Counted from the stretch's first letter, positions 12,162 to 24,100 are shown. The stretch: 64,000 nt of DNA from Cephalotrichum gorgonifer (GCA_900312665.1 ONZQ02000002.1:739746-803745); one strand, 5' to 3'. The notes: generated from the sequence alone by a model not told the origin. Made by a program: numbers and translations.

Positions 12162-14102
12162 CTACTCTACCGCCTCCCTCTTCTTCTTCATCCTGGCATC
12201 CCTGAGGATATTCCTCCACCCCTCCGTCGCCCTCATCTCCTCGGCGCTCGCGAACCCGGCCTTCTGGGCGTACAGGTCGTTCACCTCGTCCGGCGTCGCC
12301 ATCTTCTTCAGCTTCATGACGGGCACGTAGTTCCCCACCAGCCGCCCGTTGTTGCCGCCCTCGAAGACCTTCAGCTTCACCGGCCTAGCCTTCTTCTTCT
12401 TCTTCCCCTCGGCCCCGGCCTCGTCCTCGACGCCGGGCCACCGCTCGGGCGGGTCCCCGCCCGCCACGCGCGCCGCCAGCTGCGCCGCCAGGACCTCGTC
12501 CATCTTCCTCTCGCGCCACGTCGTCCACGCGCTCTCCAGCACCGCCGTGGCGCCGTAGTAGTCGCCCTCGGACTCCTCGCTCGGGTACACCCACCTCAGC
12601 GAGTCCTGGCGCAGCGGGTCCTCCTCGGGGAAGACGCAGTCCCAGAGCACGAGCGGCACCTCGTGCGCCATGATGTACGTCGTCCTGCTCGGGTTCTTCT
12701 TCACGTCCAGCATGTCGGAGACGATGCTCGGGCTCTCGTGGCCCTGCGCGACGAGGAAGAGGATGGAGATCATGCACCGGATCTGGTGCCACAGGAACGC
12801 CGACCCCTTCACCACAAAGGCGTAGACCTTGGGGCCCTTCCCGTCGTCGCCCGGCTGGACCACGGCGTCGGACCCGAGGAAGGGCAGCATGCTGTCCGAC
12901 TCAGGCACCTCGATGATGTCGGCGTCGAAGATCTCCCTCTCGAAGTTGGTGATCTGCTTCGCGGCGTCCACCTTGCAGAAGTTCCGGAAGTCGTGCGTGC
13001 CGACGAACATCTTGGCCGCCGCGCGCATCGCCTCGAGGTCGAGGAGCCCGTTGAAGCCCTTCTGACCGTACTGCGACGGCAGGGGCAGGAACGACGGCTG
13101 CGTGAAGAAGTACCGGTACTGCCTCTCGCGGCAGGAGAACCGCGCGCTGAACCCTTCCGGCGGGGAGGGGCACCACGCCAGGATCCGGATGTCGGGCGGG
13201 AGGAGCTTGTTCAGGAGGCTGACGTACCTCAGCTCGTCCTTGACGTCGTCGAACGCCTCCTCCTCGCCCCCCTTGCTCTTCTTCCCCTCCTCTCCTCCGG
13301 CCTCCTCGACCCCCTCCGCCGCCGCCTCCCGCGGCCGTGGCCGGTTACTCCTCACGCGCAGCGACACGACCTGCCCAAAGGCGCTGACGCCCTTGTCCGT
13401 CCTCCCGCACTTGGCGTAGTCACAGCACGAGAAGTCGATGACCTTCTTGTCCGCCGGGTATATCAGCCTAGCTGTGGTCAGGGCCTTCCACAGCTCCTCC
13501 TCTATCGACGGCACCTCGCCGCTGACCTGGAACTCGAAGCCGCCGTAGTTCTTGCCGAGGTAGGCCAGCTTCAGGGCTATGAAGCGCGTGGAGTATTGCG
13601 AGGGGTCGATGTCCACCGGCCTCTTCTTCGTCTTCTTCCTCTTCTTCGTCTCGGGGGTCTGGTCGGCTCCCTCTCCGGTCTGGGCCAGGGCTTTCGCCCT
13701 CGCTTCCGCCTCCGCCTCCGCCTTGGCTGCCGCCTCGGCTTCGGCTCTGTCCTTCTGGGCCTGGAGCTCGGCGTCGACGTCGATATTCCGCTTCGCGAGC
13801 TCGTTCTCGAGGAGCTGGAGGCGGTCGAGGAGGTCGGTGCGCGTCCAGCGCTGGTATTTGTTCGTGAGGTCCGCCATGTTGAACCGCTTCTTGTCTCTAG
13901 CGTCCTTCCCTGCGCCTCCGCAGTTGGTGGGGGATGACTCTGTTGCGGCTTCGGTTTCGGGTTTGGTGACGGATGATGCGGCGCGAGAGATCAGATATTT
14001 TCTGGCGGGGCTACTACGCGGGGATGCGATCACAGTCCTGAGGGAGGAAGAGGCCCAGATGCGGGGACTCCGAAGACTCATGGGTTTGCTTGGCCCCTCC
14101 AA
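12162..14102 (-). CDS. PUS3: tRNA pseudouridine(38/39) synthase, TruA family
   Basis: Intronless, 646 residues from the first ATG. The TruA-type catalytic segment has its Asp at about residue 236 within CGRTDKGVSAFGQ, preceded by YLGKNYGGFEFQ (~181-192). Later conserved parts include FVGTHDFRNFCKVD and FLWHQIRCMISILFLV. Pus3/Deg1 converts U38 and U39 in the tRNA anticodon arm to pseudouridine. A heptad-like, Ala/Glu/Lys-rich stretch lies at ~85-145, which is usual for the eukaryotic enzymes. An in-frame Met at residue 76 (codon 13875-13877) matches where many homologues begin. The preceding 75 residues are Arg/Ser-rich with almost no acidic residues in the first 45, like a mitochondrial presequence. 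Divergent from the GTPase gene at 14459. Confidence 0.93.
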   Translation of the reverse strand: MEGPSKPMSLRSPRIWASSSLRTVIASPRSSPARKYLISRAASSVTKPETEAATESSPTNCGGAGKDARDKKRFNMADLTNKYQRWTRTDLLDRLQLLENELAKRNIDVDAELQAQKDRAEAEAAAKAEAEAEARAKALAQTGEGADQTPETKKRKKTKKRPVDIDPSQYSTRFIALKLAYLGKNYGGFEFQVSGEVPSIEEELWKALTTARLIYPADKKVIDFSCCDYAKCGRTDKGVSAFGQVVSLRVRSNRPRPREAAAEGVEEAGGEEGKKSKGGEEEAFDDVKDELRYVSLLNKLLPPDIRILAWCPSPPEGFSARFSCRERQYRYFFTQPSFLPLPSQYGQKGFNGLLDLEAMRAAAKMFVGTHDFRNFCKVDAAKQITNFEREIFDADIIEVPESDSMLPFLGSDAVVQPGDDGKGPKVYAFVVKGSAFLWHQIRCMISILFLVAQGHESPSIVSDMLDVKKNPSRTTYIMAHEVPLVLWDCVFPEEDPLRQDSLRWVYPSEESEGDYYGATAVLESAWTTWRERKMDEVLAAQLAARVAGGDPPERWPGVEDEAGAEGKKKKKARPVKLKVFEGGNNGRLVGNYVPVMKLKKMATPDEVNDLYAQKAGFASAEEMRATEGWRNILRDARMKKKREAVE

Positions 14103-14458
14103 TTATTATCCTTTCGCTGGGAGAGTCTGCATGCTGGGCTCCACAGAATTTCTTCGTCGCGATCTTGTGCAAGTCTCAAGGCGGCGTACCCACTTTGAAG
14201 TTTAGTGGCGCTAGTGTTCTTAGTCATCACAGTTCTGCCCTTTGTCTCCTTCAATGTCTTTATGCGCCATAATGGGGTGGGGGATTACGGGTACCGATTT
14301 ATCAGTACCCCCAGGTTATCAAATCGCCTGATAAGCGGATAAGAGCGTACAATCGGGAGGTACTAGTAAACCTCAGCTTTGTATAACTACGAGCCTTAAC
14401 TCGCTCCCATCATGAATCTAGCGGATCGCAACTGTCGAATGACATCCGCCTCCTCACA
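14103..14458. promoter_or_regulatory. Divergent promoter between PUS3 and the Rho-like GTPase gene
   Basis: A 356-bp spacer separates two divergently transcribed start codons, so both promoters must lie here or overlap the genes. No specific binding site can be named with confidence. Confidence 0.4.
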
Positions 14459-15224
14459 ATGGACGATATCCCCATTACAATTGTCCTTATTGGAGATGAC
14501 AAGTGCGGGAAGACCTCGTTCCTGTCGTAGGTTAACCTCGCGCAAAGCATGCAGACCAGCTCATTTTTTTTTTTTCCCTCTTTGGCTAACAAAAGGACAA
14601 AACTAGCCGGGTGAGCGCGGCAAGCGGCACGGGGCCCATAGCATTGCTCAGGGACATAGACCAACCCTATATATTCGAGGTCAGCAAGAAGGGGGTTCAG
14701 TACCGCCTCGAGTTCTACGATACGAAGAGCCCTGAAAACTGGAAGCTCTTACAACCGGATATTGTCATTTTCTGCTACGATATAAGCCAGCGGCTGACTC
14801 TCATACACATGCAGCGATTTGTACGCCCCCCCTCTTTTCTTTACCATGCATACATATGACGTTCCCTGCCCATCCTCTTCCCATTGAGCCAAACCCCGAC
14901 GGGCGGTGCGGATTTGCTTCTGACGCGCCGGAAACGAGACAGTGGATCAACGAGGCGAAAATGGCCTTCAGCAACAGAGACTCTCTCCCCGTCCTCATCC
15001 TCGGCCTCAAGCGGGACCTCCGCTCGGAGGACGACCCCAACGGCATCATCTACCCGCAAGAGGGCTACCAGGTTGCGCAGGCGCTGAGGGCGGACAAGTA
15101 CATGGAGTGCTCGGCCGTGACGGGCGAGCTGGTCGACCTGGCCTTCCAGGAGATCTGCATGACGGCCATGAACACCGCGACGTTGCGGGGAGGACAGAGC
15201 GAGGGGGGCTGTTCGATAATGTAG
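14459..15224 (+). CDS. Divergent Rho-like small GTPase with CaaX tail
   Basis: Three exons, 14459-14526, 14607-14820 and 14943-15224, give 187 residues. The G1 loop is GDDKCGKTS. G4 is GLKRD and G5 is ECSA, both as in Rho proteins. Where Rho has DTAGQE (switch II), this protein has DTKSPENW, so the Gly and catalytic Gln are missing and switch II is shortened. The effector-loop region is also unlike Rho or Cdc42. The protein ends in CSIM, a CaaX box favouring farnesylation, so it is probably membrane-anchored. An in-frame upstream ATG is absent, which fixes the start. Family knowledge suggests binding without efficient hydrolysis, as in Rnd-type proteins; that is inference. Convergent with RPC17. 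Confidence 0.85.
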
Positions 15225-15320
15225 CCATAGTTTTCGTTGATACCCCCCCTTTCTCTAATAGAATCGTTACGCCTCTCACCGCTGGGTGGGGGGTTTCTCG
15301 CCTTCTGTTCGCGGGCGTTC

Positions 15321-16000
15321 TCAAGAGCCGCCGTTCTCCATCGGGGTGTCGTCGGCGCCCTGCTCCTGGGCCGGTGGGGGGCGTCCGAGTACGTCTATGA
15401 TGATCTGGATGAGGACCTCCTGGTCCTCGGGCGAGACACGATCTTCCAGATCTTCAATGATGGTGTTGAGCGTCGCGACGGTCTGGGGCCGGTGGTTGAA
15501 GAGCATGACGACCTCGGCCTTGGTCAGGTCATACGGCCGCAGCCTCTCAATGAGCTCTGCGATGCATTCCGGGGTGTAGGTGATGGTGCCATGGCTCAGC
15601 GGGCCGGGAGGCGTGTGGAAATATTGGAGGATCTGCAAATTGCGGGGGAAGGACACAATTAGTGCCATGCTTCTTAGGCGAAAGGAAGGGGGGGGACAAG
15701 GGGGGTTAGGGGAATGGTGGCATTCCCGCTTTCGTTTCCCTTGCCGGTCGTATTGGAAGTATTGGAATTCATGCCGCGGTGTGGGGGGCAGAGTGAGATG
15801 AGGTACATGTGTATTGGATGTGGGATGGACATGGAGGGTAGCTAAAGGAGCGGTTGGCTCACACTCACCTCTCTGACAACGGTCTCCAGGTTGGGAGGAC
15901 CACGGTGCTTGTTCTGCGCATATCTCTCCCTCTGTTCCGTCAAGTGGCTGTAGACCTCGTAGTTGGTCAAGATGGCATTCTGGGCCTCGAGGATCTTCAT
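15321..16000 (-). CDS. RPC17: RNA polymerase III subunit RPC17 (Rpb4-like, CGRP-RCP type)
   Basis: Two exons, 16000-15869 and 15632-15321, give 147 residues. The donor (GAG|GTGAGT) and the acceptor (TTTGCAG) both fall at phase 0. The N-terminal exon encodes MKILEAQNAILTNYEVYSHL, typical of the HRDC-like start of Rpc17. The second exon carries YTPECIAELIERL, then LTKAEVVMLFNHRPQT, the conserved core, and an acidic C-terminus. With its partner Rpc25 it forms the Pol III stalk, which helps initiation at tRNA and 5S genes. The length matches filamentous-fungal homologues. Stop codon 97 bp from that of the GTPase gene. Confidence 0.92.
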
Positions 16001-18250
16001 CGTGGCGGGGTTACGGTGCCCTTGCGCAAGGACGAAAGGTGATGCGAAACTTTATTTGGGGGGGGGGAGACGGGACCCTTTGGGGAGGAGGGAAAAAAAT
16101 AAGGCGGGAGAAGATTGATTGGATGATGCGAATAAAAAGTCGCTAAGCCGGAAGGTGAGTTTGTTGGCGGTTTGGGCGGTGGGCGCGGCCAAACTGCAGG
16201 GCCATGCACTGCGTGGGAGTAATAACACTCGTCGTTTTTTTTTTCCTGTTTTATGCCGCTATGGACCAGAACAGAAGCATTGGTGTATATTCCGCCCTAC
16301 AAGCACCCGTTAATTGGGGGCTTCCTCTACCAGACTGGGATTGGAAGAAGCTGTCAGACGACAACTGGCGACAGGGAGTCGAGGGAGCACATGCATTAAG
16401 CCAATCTGCCCCACTTTCGCCCTGGTCTGGGTGCTCCGCAACTCGGCGTGTGCCGTGCCTTCCCTTGTAGCCGACAAAGGCGGTGAAGCTTGAATATTCT
16501 GCCTTTTTAATACCCCTCCCCCCACTTAGCAGGAGAGGGAGGGAGGAAGGAGGGAGGTACGGAGTAATACTTCTAATTGGGAGCATGCCATTGGAAGGAA
16601 GTACCCTGGTAACTTGGTTTCATCAAGACGCCCTCAAAGGACAAATCACATCATTGGCGCCTACATGTAGACTTCCTTCGTGCTCGTGCTCGTGCTCTGG
16701 ACGAGTACTCATGCAAGGATGTACACGAGTCGACCTATTAATACTCATAGGTCCAAGATTCAGCACCCAACATGAACCTGGTCAGATCCACAGCACGTTT
16801 AGCAGCATGAGAACGCCGTCCTACTCGAAGCACGGCGAGTCGAGACGGCACACTTGTGGGTCGGCGACCAGGTGGAGCCTCACCGCCTTCGAATGTTGTG
16901 GTTCTCGCTCCTTGGATTCGATTTTCTTGTGGCACCTAGGTAGTAGTCCTCTACTTGTGTGCTTGCCGGCCATGCATAGCGAGGGGAGAGTTACGGGTTC
17001 CCAAGTACCAAGATTGTATGTGCGAGTATCATTTATATTCTGTCCCGTGAGCTACTGGCATGGTCGGGACTTTTAGGAACTTGGTCTGCCCCACTGGGAA
17101 CTCGAGGGCGGGATCCATCATCTCTGCGCAAGTACGAGTACGGGTACGAGTAGGACCCGAGAGTTTGACCCGAGGACATTACACCATCTGCCACCACCCC
17201 CGCTTAACATCCTTCATTCTTAGACGAGTATTACAGCCTAGCCTGCAGAAGGCTCCCCCCTTTTTGTTAGAACCGAGCTCTACAGGCTGTATGGGTGCTG
17301 GCAAGGGAGACTCGTGCCGAGTCATGTGGAAAATTGACAACATGCTAATAAATGGGTGCTTGCCTTGCATGCAAGCAAGCCAGGGAGGGAAGAGTACCTA
17401 ACCCTGTGAGCTTTAACGTTCTATTTTTTCAACATGGCAGGCGGCTCCGGCAGAATGCAGTGAGTGACATGGGTACTTCTTTTTTTCACCTGCACTGTTG
17501 GTATTGCTTGCAGAAAAGAGGCTTTTACTTTGTAGGAGCACGAGTACAGTGCATGCCGGTCGACTCGACAAGGTAGTATGAGTGCGGGGCACCGAGGAAT
17601 ACTCGGTCTACCGTGCGTCCCCGAGTACGGAGTGCATTACCCTACCTACACTACACTACTCGCACGCATATTTCAGCATGCTCCGACCAGTGCAAGTACA
17701 GTATCCATAAATCATAAGTCTAGCCTCTCTGACGTAATCCGGCAGAAAAAAAAAGCGAGGGGAAAATTATTCCGATATAACATCGAGGGTCGCCACAAAA
17801 ATCGGCTTCTGGATGGGTCAGTCTGGACAACCAACTCACCTCGACCGCCACCTTAGCGGACAGAAAATCCCAGGGGCCCGAGAGAAAAGCGAAAAGGATA
17901 CGCGAGACAACGGAAGCCAAGCTCTAAAACGAGAGTTCCGCTGAAGTTTGTTGGAGAACCTACGGCCAATTGTTGCCCTCGAGCCCACCTTCGTCTCCGT
18001 CTTTGCCTTGATCGCCACCACCACCTTCATCTCCATCCTCACCTTCACCGTCGTCGCCAACACCCTCCCGCTTTTCTATTCTCTCTCTTTCCCTCCCCCC
18101 CTCTTCCTTCCCCTTCGTACTGGACTGATACCCTTTCCCACCTCGCTTCCTGCCCGCCACCGTTCCTGGCATTCTTCCATCTACCTCGGCCACCCACCCA
18201 CCTCGTTATCTCCGATACGCCGAGCCTTTTTTTTGCGCTAACCGCCCACG
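16001..18250. other. Intergenic stretch between RPC17 and PRPP synthetase genes
   Basis: No supportable gene in 2.25 kb. The sequence contains several GAGTAC-type motifs (clearest at 17129-17154) and ends in a pyrimidine-rich tract (about 17985-18240) immediately before the PRPP synthetase start. Such CT-rich tracts are common at fungal housekeeping promoters and transcription starts. Confidence 0.5.
17985..18240 (+). promoter_or_regulatory. Pyrimidine-rich leader/core promoter of PRPP synthetase gene
   Basis: The plus strand is dominated by C and T for about 250 bases directly upstream of ATG 18251. This is the usual composition of fungal CT-box promoters and 5' leaders. No TATA box is evident close to the start. 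Confidence 0.35.
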
Positions 18251-19794
18251 ATGGTTCGCAACATTGTAATCCTCGGTGGCAGCTCCCACCCCGAGCTGGT
18301 GGAGAACATCTGCAGCATTCTCGGAGTGCCTGCCTCCAACCGCATTCTTTCCAAATTCGCCAGCGGCGAGACAAGGTAGGTCGGGGCGCGTGCGCGTTAT
18401 GGAGATGTGGTCCAGGTACAAGCTCACACGAGACTAGATGCGAAATTCGGGACAGCGTCCGCGGGAAGGACGTCTACATCATCCAGACCGGCTCGGGGGA
18501 TGTCAATGACCACCTAATGGAGCTTTGCATCATGATATCCGCCTGCAAGATCGGCTCCGCGAAAAAGATCACCGCCGTCATCCCGCTCTTCCCCTACTCT
18601 AGGCAACCAGACGTGCCGTATCACAAGACGGGCGCGCCTCTCAACCAGAACCCGAACCCGCCAAAGAACTACACCTTTGAAAGCGTTCCTCCGACCCCAG
18701 GCCCTTCACACACACCCAAGAACGCCGCCGGCGGCCTCAAGATTAACGGCGTCGACGGCCTTCACCAGAAGCTAGCTAATGCGACAATCTCAGAGTCGCC
18801 GACCGCTGTTGCAAATGGTGAGGACGGGTTCTTCGCGAAACCTGAACGCCCGACCACGCCCGTCCGCAACGGCATGGTCAACGGCCATGCCAATGGCCAT
18901 ACCAACGGCTTCGCCCATCCGAGCAAGAAGAGCTCCAGCTCCAGCTCTTTCAAGTACACCACTCACGACTATGAGAACCAAAACAACATTACCGGCTTCC
19001 AGGCTCGCCCGGGTTATAAGCAGTGGATCGCACAAGCCGGCACTCTTGTTGCGGACCTGCTTATATGCGCCGGCGCAGATCATGGTGTGTCTCAACCCTT
19101 CTTCTGACTTGCATGATGACATCTAAGTCTAACGATGACAGTCATCTCGATGGAATTGCATGATCCCCAGTACCAAGGCTTCCTAGACTGCCCCTTCGAC
19201 AACCTGTACGGAAAGCCAACCCTGCAGAGGTACATTACCGAGCGGATTCCCGAATGGAGAGAGGCCGTCATTGTCAGCCCCGACGCTGGCGGTGCGAAGC
19301 GGGCCACGGCTATAGCAGATGCCCTGAGCCTGGACTTCTCACTCATTCACAAGGTAACCATCCCCCGCCGTAATGGCAAACTCCCCCAGACTCACCAATC
19401 TCTTTTCTTGTAGGAACGTCGCCCCACGAAGTTCACGGAACACCGAAATGCCACCATGATGCTTGTCGGCGACGTCAGGAACAAGGTCTGCATCCTCGTC
19501 GACGACATCGTCGACACGGCAAACACCATCACGCGCGCGGCGAAACTGCTGAAGAAGGAGGGCGCGCTCAAGATCTATGCGCTCCTCACTCACGGCGTCC
19601 TAAGTGGCGACGCCATCGCTCGCATTAACGCGTCGCCCATCGACAAGATGATAGTGACGAACTCAGTACCCCAGGACGAGTCTCGCCGGCTGTGTCCGAA
19701 GATGGAGGTGCTCGACATCTCCCCCATCCTAGCCGAGGCGATCCGGCGATCCCACCACGGCGAGTCCATCAGCGTGCTCTTCCAGTATGCCTAA
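18251..19794 (+). CDS. PRS1: Ribose-phosphate pyrophosphokinase (PRPP synthetase), Prs1-like with insertion
   Basis: Four exons, 18251-18375, 18438-19084, 19142-19353 and 19414-19794, give 454 residues. The enzyme makes PRPP from ribose-5-phosphate and ATP for nucleotide, His and Trp synthesis. Visible motifs are GSSHPELVENI at the N-terminus, the metal site ELHDPQYQGFLDCPFDNLYG (~262-281), SPDAGGAKRA (~303-312), the flexible loop KERRPTKF (~328) and the PRPP loop VDDIVDTANTIT (~357-368). Between QPDVPYHKTG and NITGFQARPGYKQW lies an extra ~125-residue, Ser/Asn/Pro-rich segment (~105-225). Yeast Prs1 and Prs5 carry such non-homologous regions, linked there to cell-integrity signalling. A single insertion favours Prs1; Prs5 is the alternative. 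Confidence 0.92.
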
Positions 19795-21180
19795 CGCCTG
19801 TCTCCTCGACAGCTAGTGGACAGCGGCAACGACACGACATTTTTTTGGGAACTTTGGCAGCTTACATTGGAGGCGTTTTCGACTTTATCTCGCGTAAAAG
19901 AAGAAAAAGAAAAAAAGGTCAGATCTGATCTGCGTCATGAAATATCCTTTTATTTTTTTTTTCCTTTCCTTCTCTAGTCGATGGGTCCAAGTGCACGGGG
20001 ATGAAGTCGCTCGTTCTTGCCCAAGTTGACATTGGGGATCTCATCTTCCATTCCCGCCATTTCCGGGGCGTTTTGGGAGAGTGGAAAAGAAGCGGAAGGT
20101 ACGGGGGATTAAGAGGTGTTGGGGGGAAAGGGGAGAAACGTGACAGTCTGTATACTGTCATGCTCCCCCTTTTTTGACAAGAGAAGCAAGGGACGAAGAG
20201 GACTTAATTGTGCAAATCTAGTCTTGGGCCCTCCTTCCCCCTTCCCCACCCCTTTTCAAGTCTCTCAAGTTTTCATATCTGTCTCGTTTTGATTTTTTTT
20301 TCTTGATCGGGAGTTTCATCTTTCTTGCTATACAAACAGCGCGTTTCCTCCTTATTTCTACTCTCCTTACCTTTCCCTTCTCTCCACGTCTTTCCCGCTT
20401 CCCACTTCCGTGATACCCGCCTAACTCACCCCCCTTTTCTGAGGCCGGCCCAGGCTCAAGGGGGAGGAACTGGTATAAGGGTGTGAGGGGATGGCGGGGG
20501 TGATTACTTGACTGGGGGCAGGGAGGGGAGGCGAGAAGCGAGAATGGAGGAGAAACGGGGACAAGAGGGGGAGGAGTGGTAAGAAGAAGAAAAAATAGCG
20601 TATCGTAGATCTTCTTTCCTTTGTTTACGGCGGCCGGGAGGGCCTTCTTTCTTGTTCCCATAGAGAAGTATTGTGTATCCTTACCGTGTACTCTGTATAC
20701 CATGTATATTGTCTACATCGGGAGTCCGGGGGGTACAGTTTTGTGTTTTTTTTTTGGAAGGGGCATTTGAGGAGATTGGATGGGAGAGGGAACCCATGTT
20801 GGATTGGGGGGTTTTGGCAAGGTTCAGTTTTCTTGCATTGGGACGGGGCATAAATATAAAGATAGAAGGCATGATAGAAAAAAAAAATAGAGAAGAATGT
20901 ATGATGTATGTGCATGTATGCATGAATGCTCCGTTGCGATAGGAACAAAAGGAAACGAGGAACGAAGAATAGAGTAGCAGCAGTCCCCCGCTACACCCAC
21001 GCAATATCTGGACGGAGTGTCCCAAAAATCGACCTTGTCTATTTTTATCTATCGGCATCTATCTACATCTACCTGTTCTCTCTAAAGCCAAAAAGAAAAA
21101 TGTGATGTCCAAAAATAGGGGGGGATTGAGACCCCGGAAAGGGCGGAAAACACACCCACACACCCCATCCTAACGGCTCA
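19795..21180. other. Spacer between convergent PRS1 and GH63-like genes
   Basis: Holds the two 3' flanks and no recognisable gene. It has several poly-T or poly-A runs and purine- or pyrimidine-rich tracts. Confidence 0.5.
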
Positions 21181-24100
21181 TCATGGCGAGGCCTCGAATT
21201 CCTCCGGCCGGCCGTCGTCATACGCCTTCCCGAACGTATACCTCTCCAGCTGGTCCCTCACGAACTTGGCCACATGGCCCCCTCCCTCCTCCCCGTCGCT
21301 CTCGTCGTCCGCGTCGCCGTCGGTCCCCGCGTCGTCCGGCCGGGGCGGCCCACCCTCCTCCCCATCGCCCCCTAGCCCCGCGGCCCGTATCCCGAGGCCG
21401 AGGCCGCCGCCTAGGCCGACGCCCTGTTGGTCGAGCTCGTGGTCGAGGTCGGGGAAGTCGCTCCTGGCACCCATGGACCTCGCGCCCACGGACCGCGAGG
21501 TCGAGGACCGGCGGAAGCGCGCGGGGCGGGCGTGCGTGTTGGAGTGGCGGTGGAAGGTGTCGTCGAAGTAGTGGTCCATGCCTGCGGTGGGGGTCCTGGG
21601 CGTCTGGGGGAGGCGGCAGGTCATCCTGGTGGAGCTTGTTAGCGGAATGTAGTCGTGACGCTGGTGAAAAGTGGGGGAAGGAAAGGAGAACGATGAAGAA
21701 TGAAGAAAGGAGGCGAGAGGGCCAGAAGTGAAGAAGAGGAGGAGGATGAGGAAACATACCCCGTATCATGGATCATCCTTGCTATGAGGCCAGTCCACCC
21801 GCACTGATGCGTCGCGCCTATCCCCCTGCCCGTGTCCCCGTCAAAGTACTCGTGGAACCACAGGTAGTCCTTCCAATGCGGATCGAAGTCATGCATGTCG
21901 CTCCCGCCATTGATGCTCCGCCTCCCGGCATCGTCAATCGTGAACAGGTGCTGCAGCCGGTGCTGTATCTCCTCGGACACGTGGCCGAGGTGCATGTAGT
22001 CCCCGCTCCTCGTGGGACACTCGACCTGGAAATCAGGCCCATAGAAGAGGTAGTACCTCTGCAGGGCCTCGACGAGGAGGAAGTTGACGCAGAGCCATAT
22101 GGGCCCGCGCCAGTTGCTGTTCCCGCCAAAGAGATTCGTGTCCGAGTCGCCAGGGACGTATGACACGGAGAACTCCTGCCCGTTGACGTTCATGGAGAAG
22201 GGGTTCTCCTTGTGGTACTTGGACAGCGACCGGATCCCGTGGGGTGAGAGGAACTCGTCCTCGTCGAGCATCTTGCTGAGGATCTTCTCAAGCCTGTCCT
22301 TGCTGACGATGGACAACAATATGCGGTCGCCCTTGCCGCGCTTCCGTATGCTCGCCATGTTCCGCTCGGCAATGTCGCACCTGTTCTTCATAAACCAATC
22401 CACCCGCTTCTTAAAGGACGGCAGCTTGTTGACGAGCTCAGGCTCCAGTGTGAGGGTCGCGTAGAGCGGGATCAGCCCGACGAGAGACCGCACGGGGAGC
22501 TGCTGGCGGTGCGGCCCTCCCCACGATATGGCGTCGTAGTAGAAGCCGTCCTCCTCGTTCCAGAGAGACTGCTCTCCATCACTGCTCGTCTTGAAGGTCA
22601 TGGCGTCGCTGATAAAGATAAAGTGCTCAAAAAACTTGGAAGCAATGTCCTCGTAAGTGCGCCGGTGCTTAGCCAGCTCGAGCGCGATGTTGAGCATGCT
22701 GAGGCAGAAGAAGGCCATCCACCCCGTGCTGTCGGCCTGCTCGAGCACGCCTCCCGTCGGGAGCGGCTCGGAACGGTTGAAGATGCCGATGTTGTCGAGT
22801 CCGAGGAAGCCCCCCTCGAAGAGGTTCTTCCCCTCCTTGTCCTTTCTGTTAACCCACCACGTGAAGTTCATCAGCAGCTTCTGGAACACCCTCTCGAGGA
22901 AATCGAGATCCTGCCTCCCGTATATCTTGCGCTCTATCTTGAAGACCCGGAATGTGGCCCAGGCGTGGACTGGGGGGTTGACGTCTTCAAAGTTCCACTC
23001 ATACCTGGTGTTGTTAGGGGCGCTCGTATGCATTAAGGGACATCTGGGAAGAGGGGACATACGCAGGCAGCTGGCCGTTAGGATGACAATACCACTCCCT
23101 CGTAAACAGATCGAGCTGCTTCTTGGCGAATTCCGGGTCGATCATGGCCAGGGTGATGCAGTGGAAGGCCGTGTCCCACGTGGCGAACCACGGATACTCC
23201 CACGAGTCGGGCATGGAAAGGATATCATCGCAGTACATGTGCTTCCAACCCTCGTTCCGAATACACTTTCGCCCCGGCGGCGGCGGCGGCTGAGCGGGAT
23301 CGCCATTCGCCCACTGATCCCAGATGAAGTAGTAGTGCTGCTTCGTCCACATCATTCCTGAGAAGGCCTGGCGTTGGATGTTGCGTAGGTCCTCTGACAT
23401 AGGCAGCGGGGTGATCCTGGAGTAGAAGTCGTCCGCTTCCATCTTCCGCCTGTCGATAACGTCGTCGAACTCCTCTTCGTCTAGATAAGTAACTGCTTTC
23501 CGCGTCAAGCGGAAACGCACGACTAATTTCACGTGTTAGATTTTGACGAGGACCTGAAGAAAAAAGGAGGAGGAGGAAGAAGAAGAAAAGGGAAGGAGGG
23601 GGGGTAGTAGAATAAGGGCACTCACCAGCACACTCCCCCGGAAGCACCCCGCCGTCTTCGTTAAAGGGGAACCAAGCCGCGGACTTGGTACCTGTCTTGG
23701 CTGGGTTCACAGCCCCCTTCTCGCTCTCCACAACGTGTCGATGGAAGGCGTCCTTCACGTAGGGGGTTTCGTTCTTGCCGCCGTACATGCGCTCGAAGTT
23801 TGTATCGTTTTCCGTGTAGAGCATCTCGGGTATGACGTCGGCCCCGCTGGACCCGACCCCCGGCGACGGAGACATGAGGACGTACTGCTCGCCGAGCTTG
23901 GGGTGTTTCGTCTTGATGGTGCACTCGGCGAACTCCCCCAAGGACGGCTTGTCCTCTGGCGCCTCCCTCCCCCAAGCCCAGGTGTTCCGGAACCAGATGT
24001 GGGGGAGGATGTGCAGGGGCGCGGGATCGGGCCCCCGGTTCCACGCCGTCACGCGGAATAGCAACTCCTCCGGGTCATCGTCCTCCTTGGCCGTCTCGAT

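Noticed and set aside
12069..13937. 622-residue plus-strand frame
   Set aside because: It is the antisense shadow of PUS3, a common effect of GC3-rich genes.
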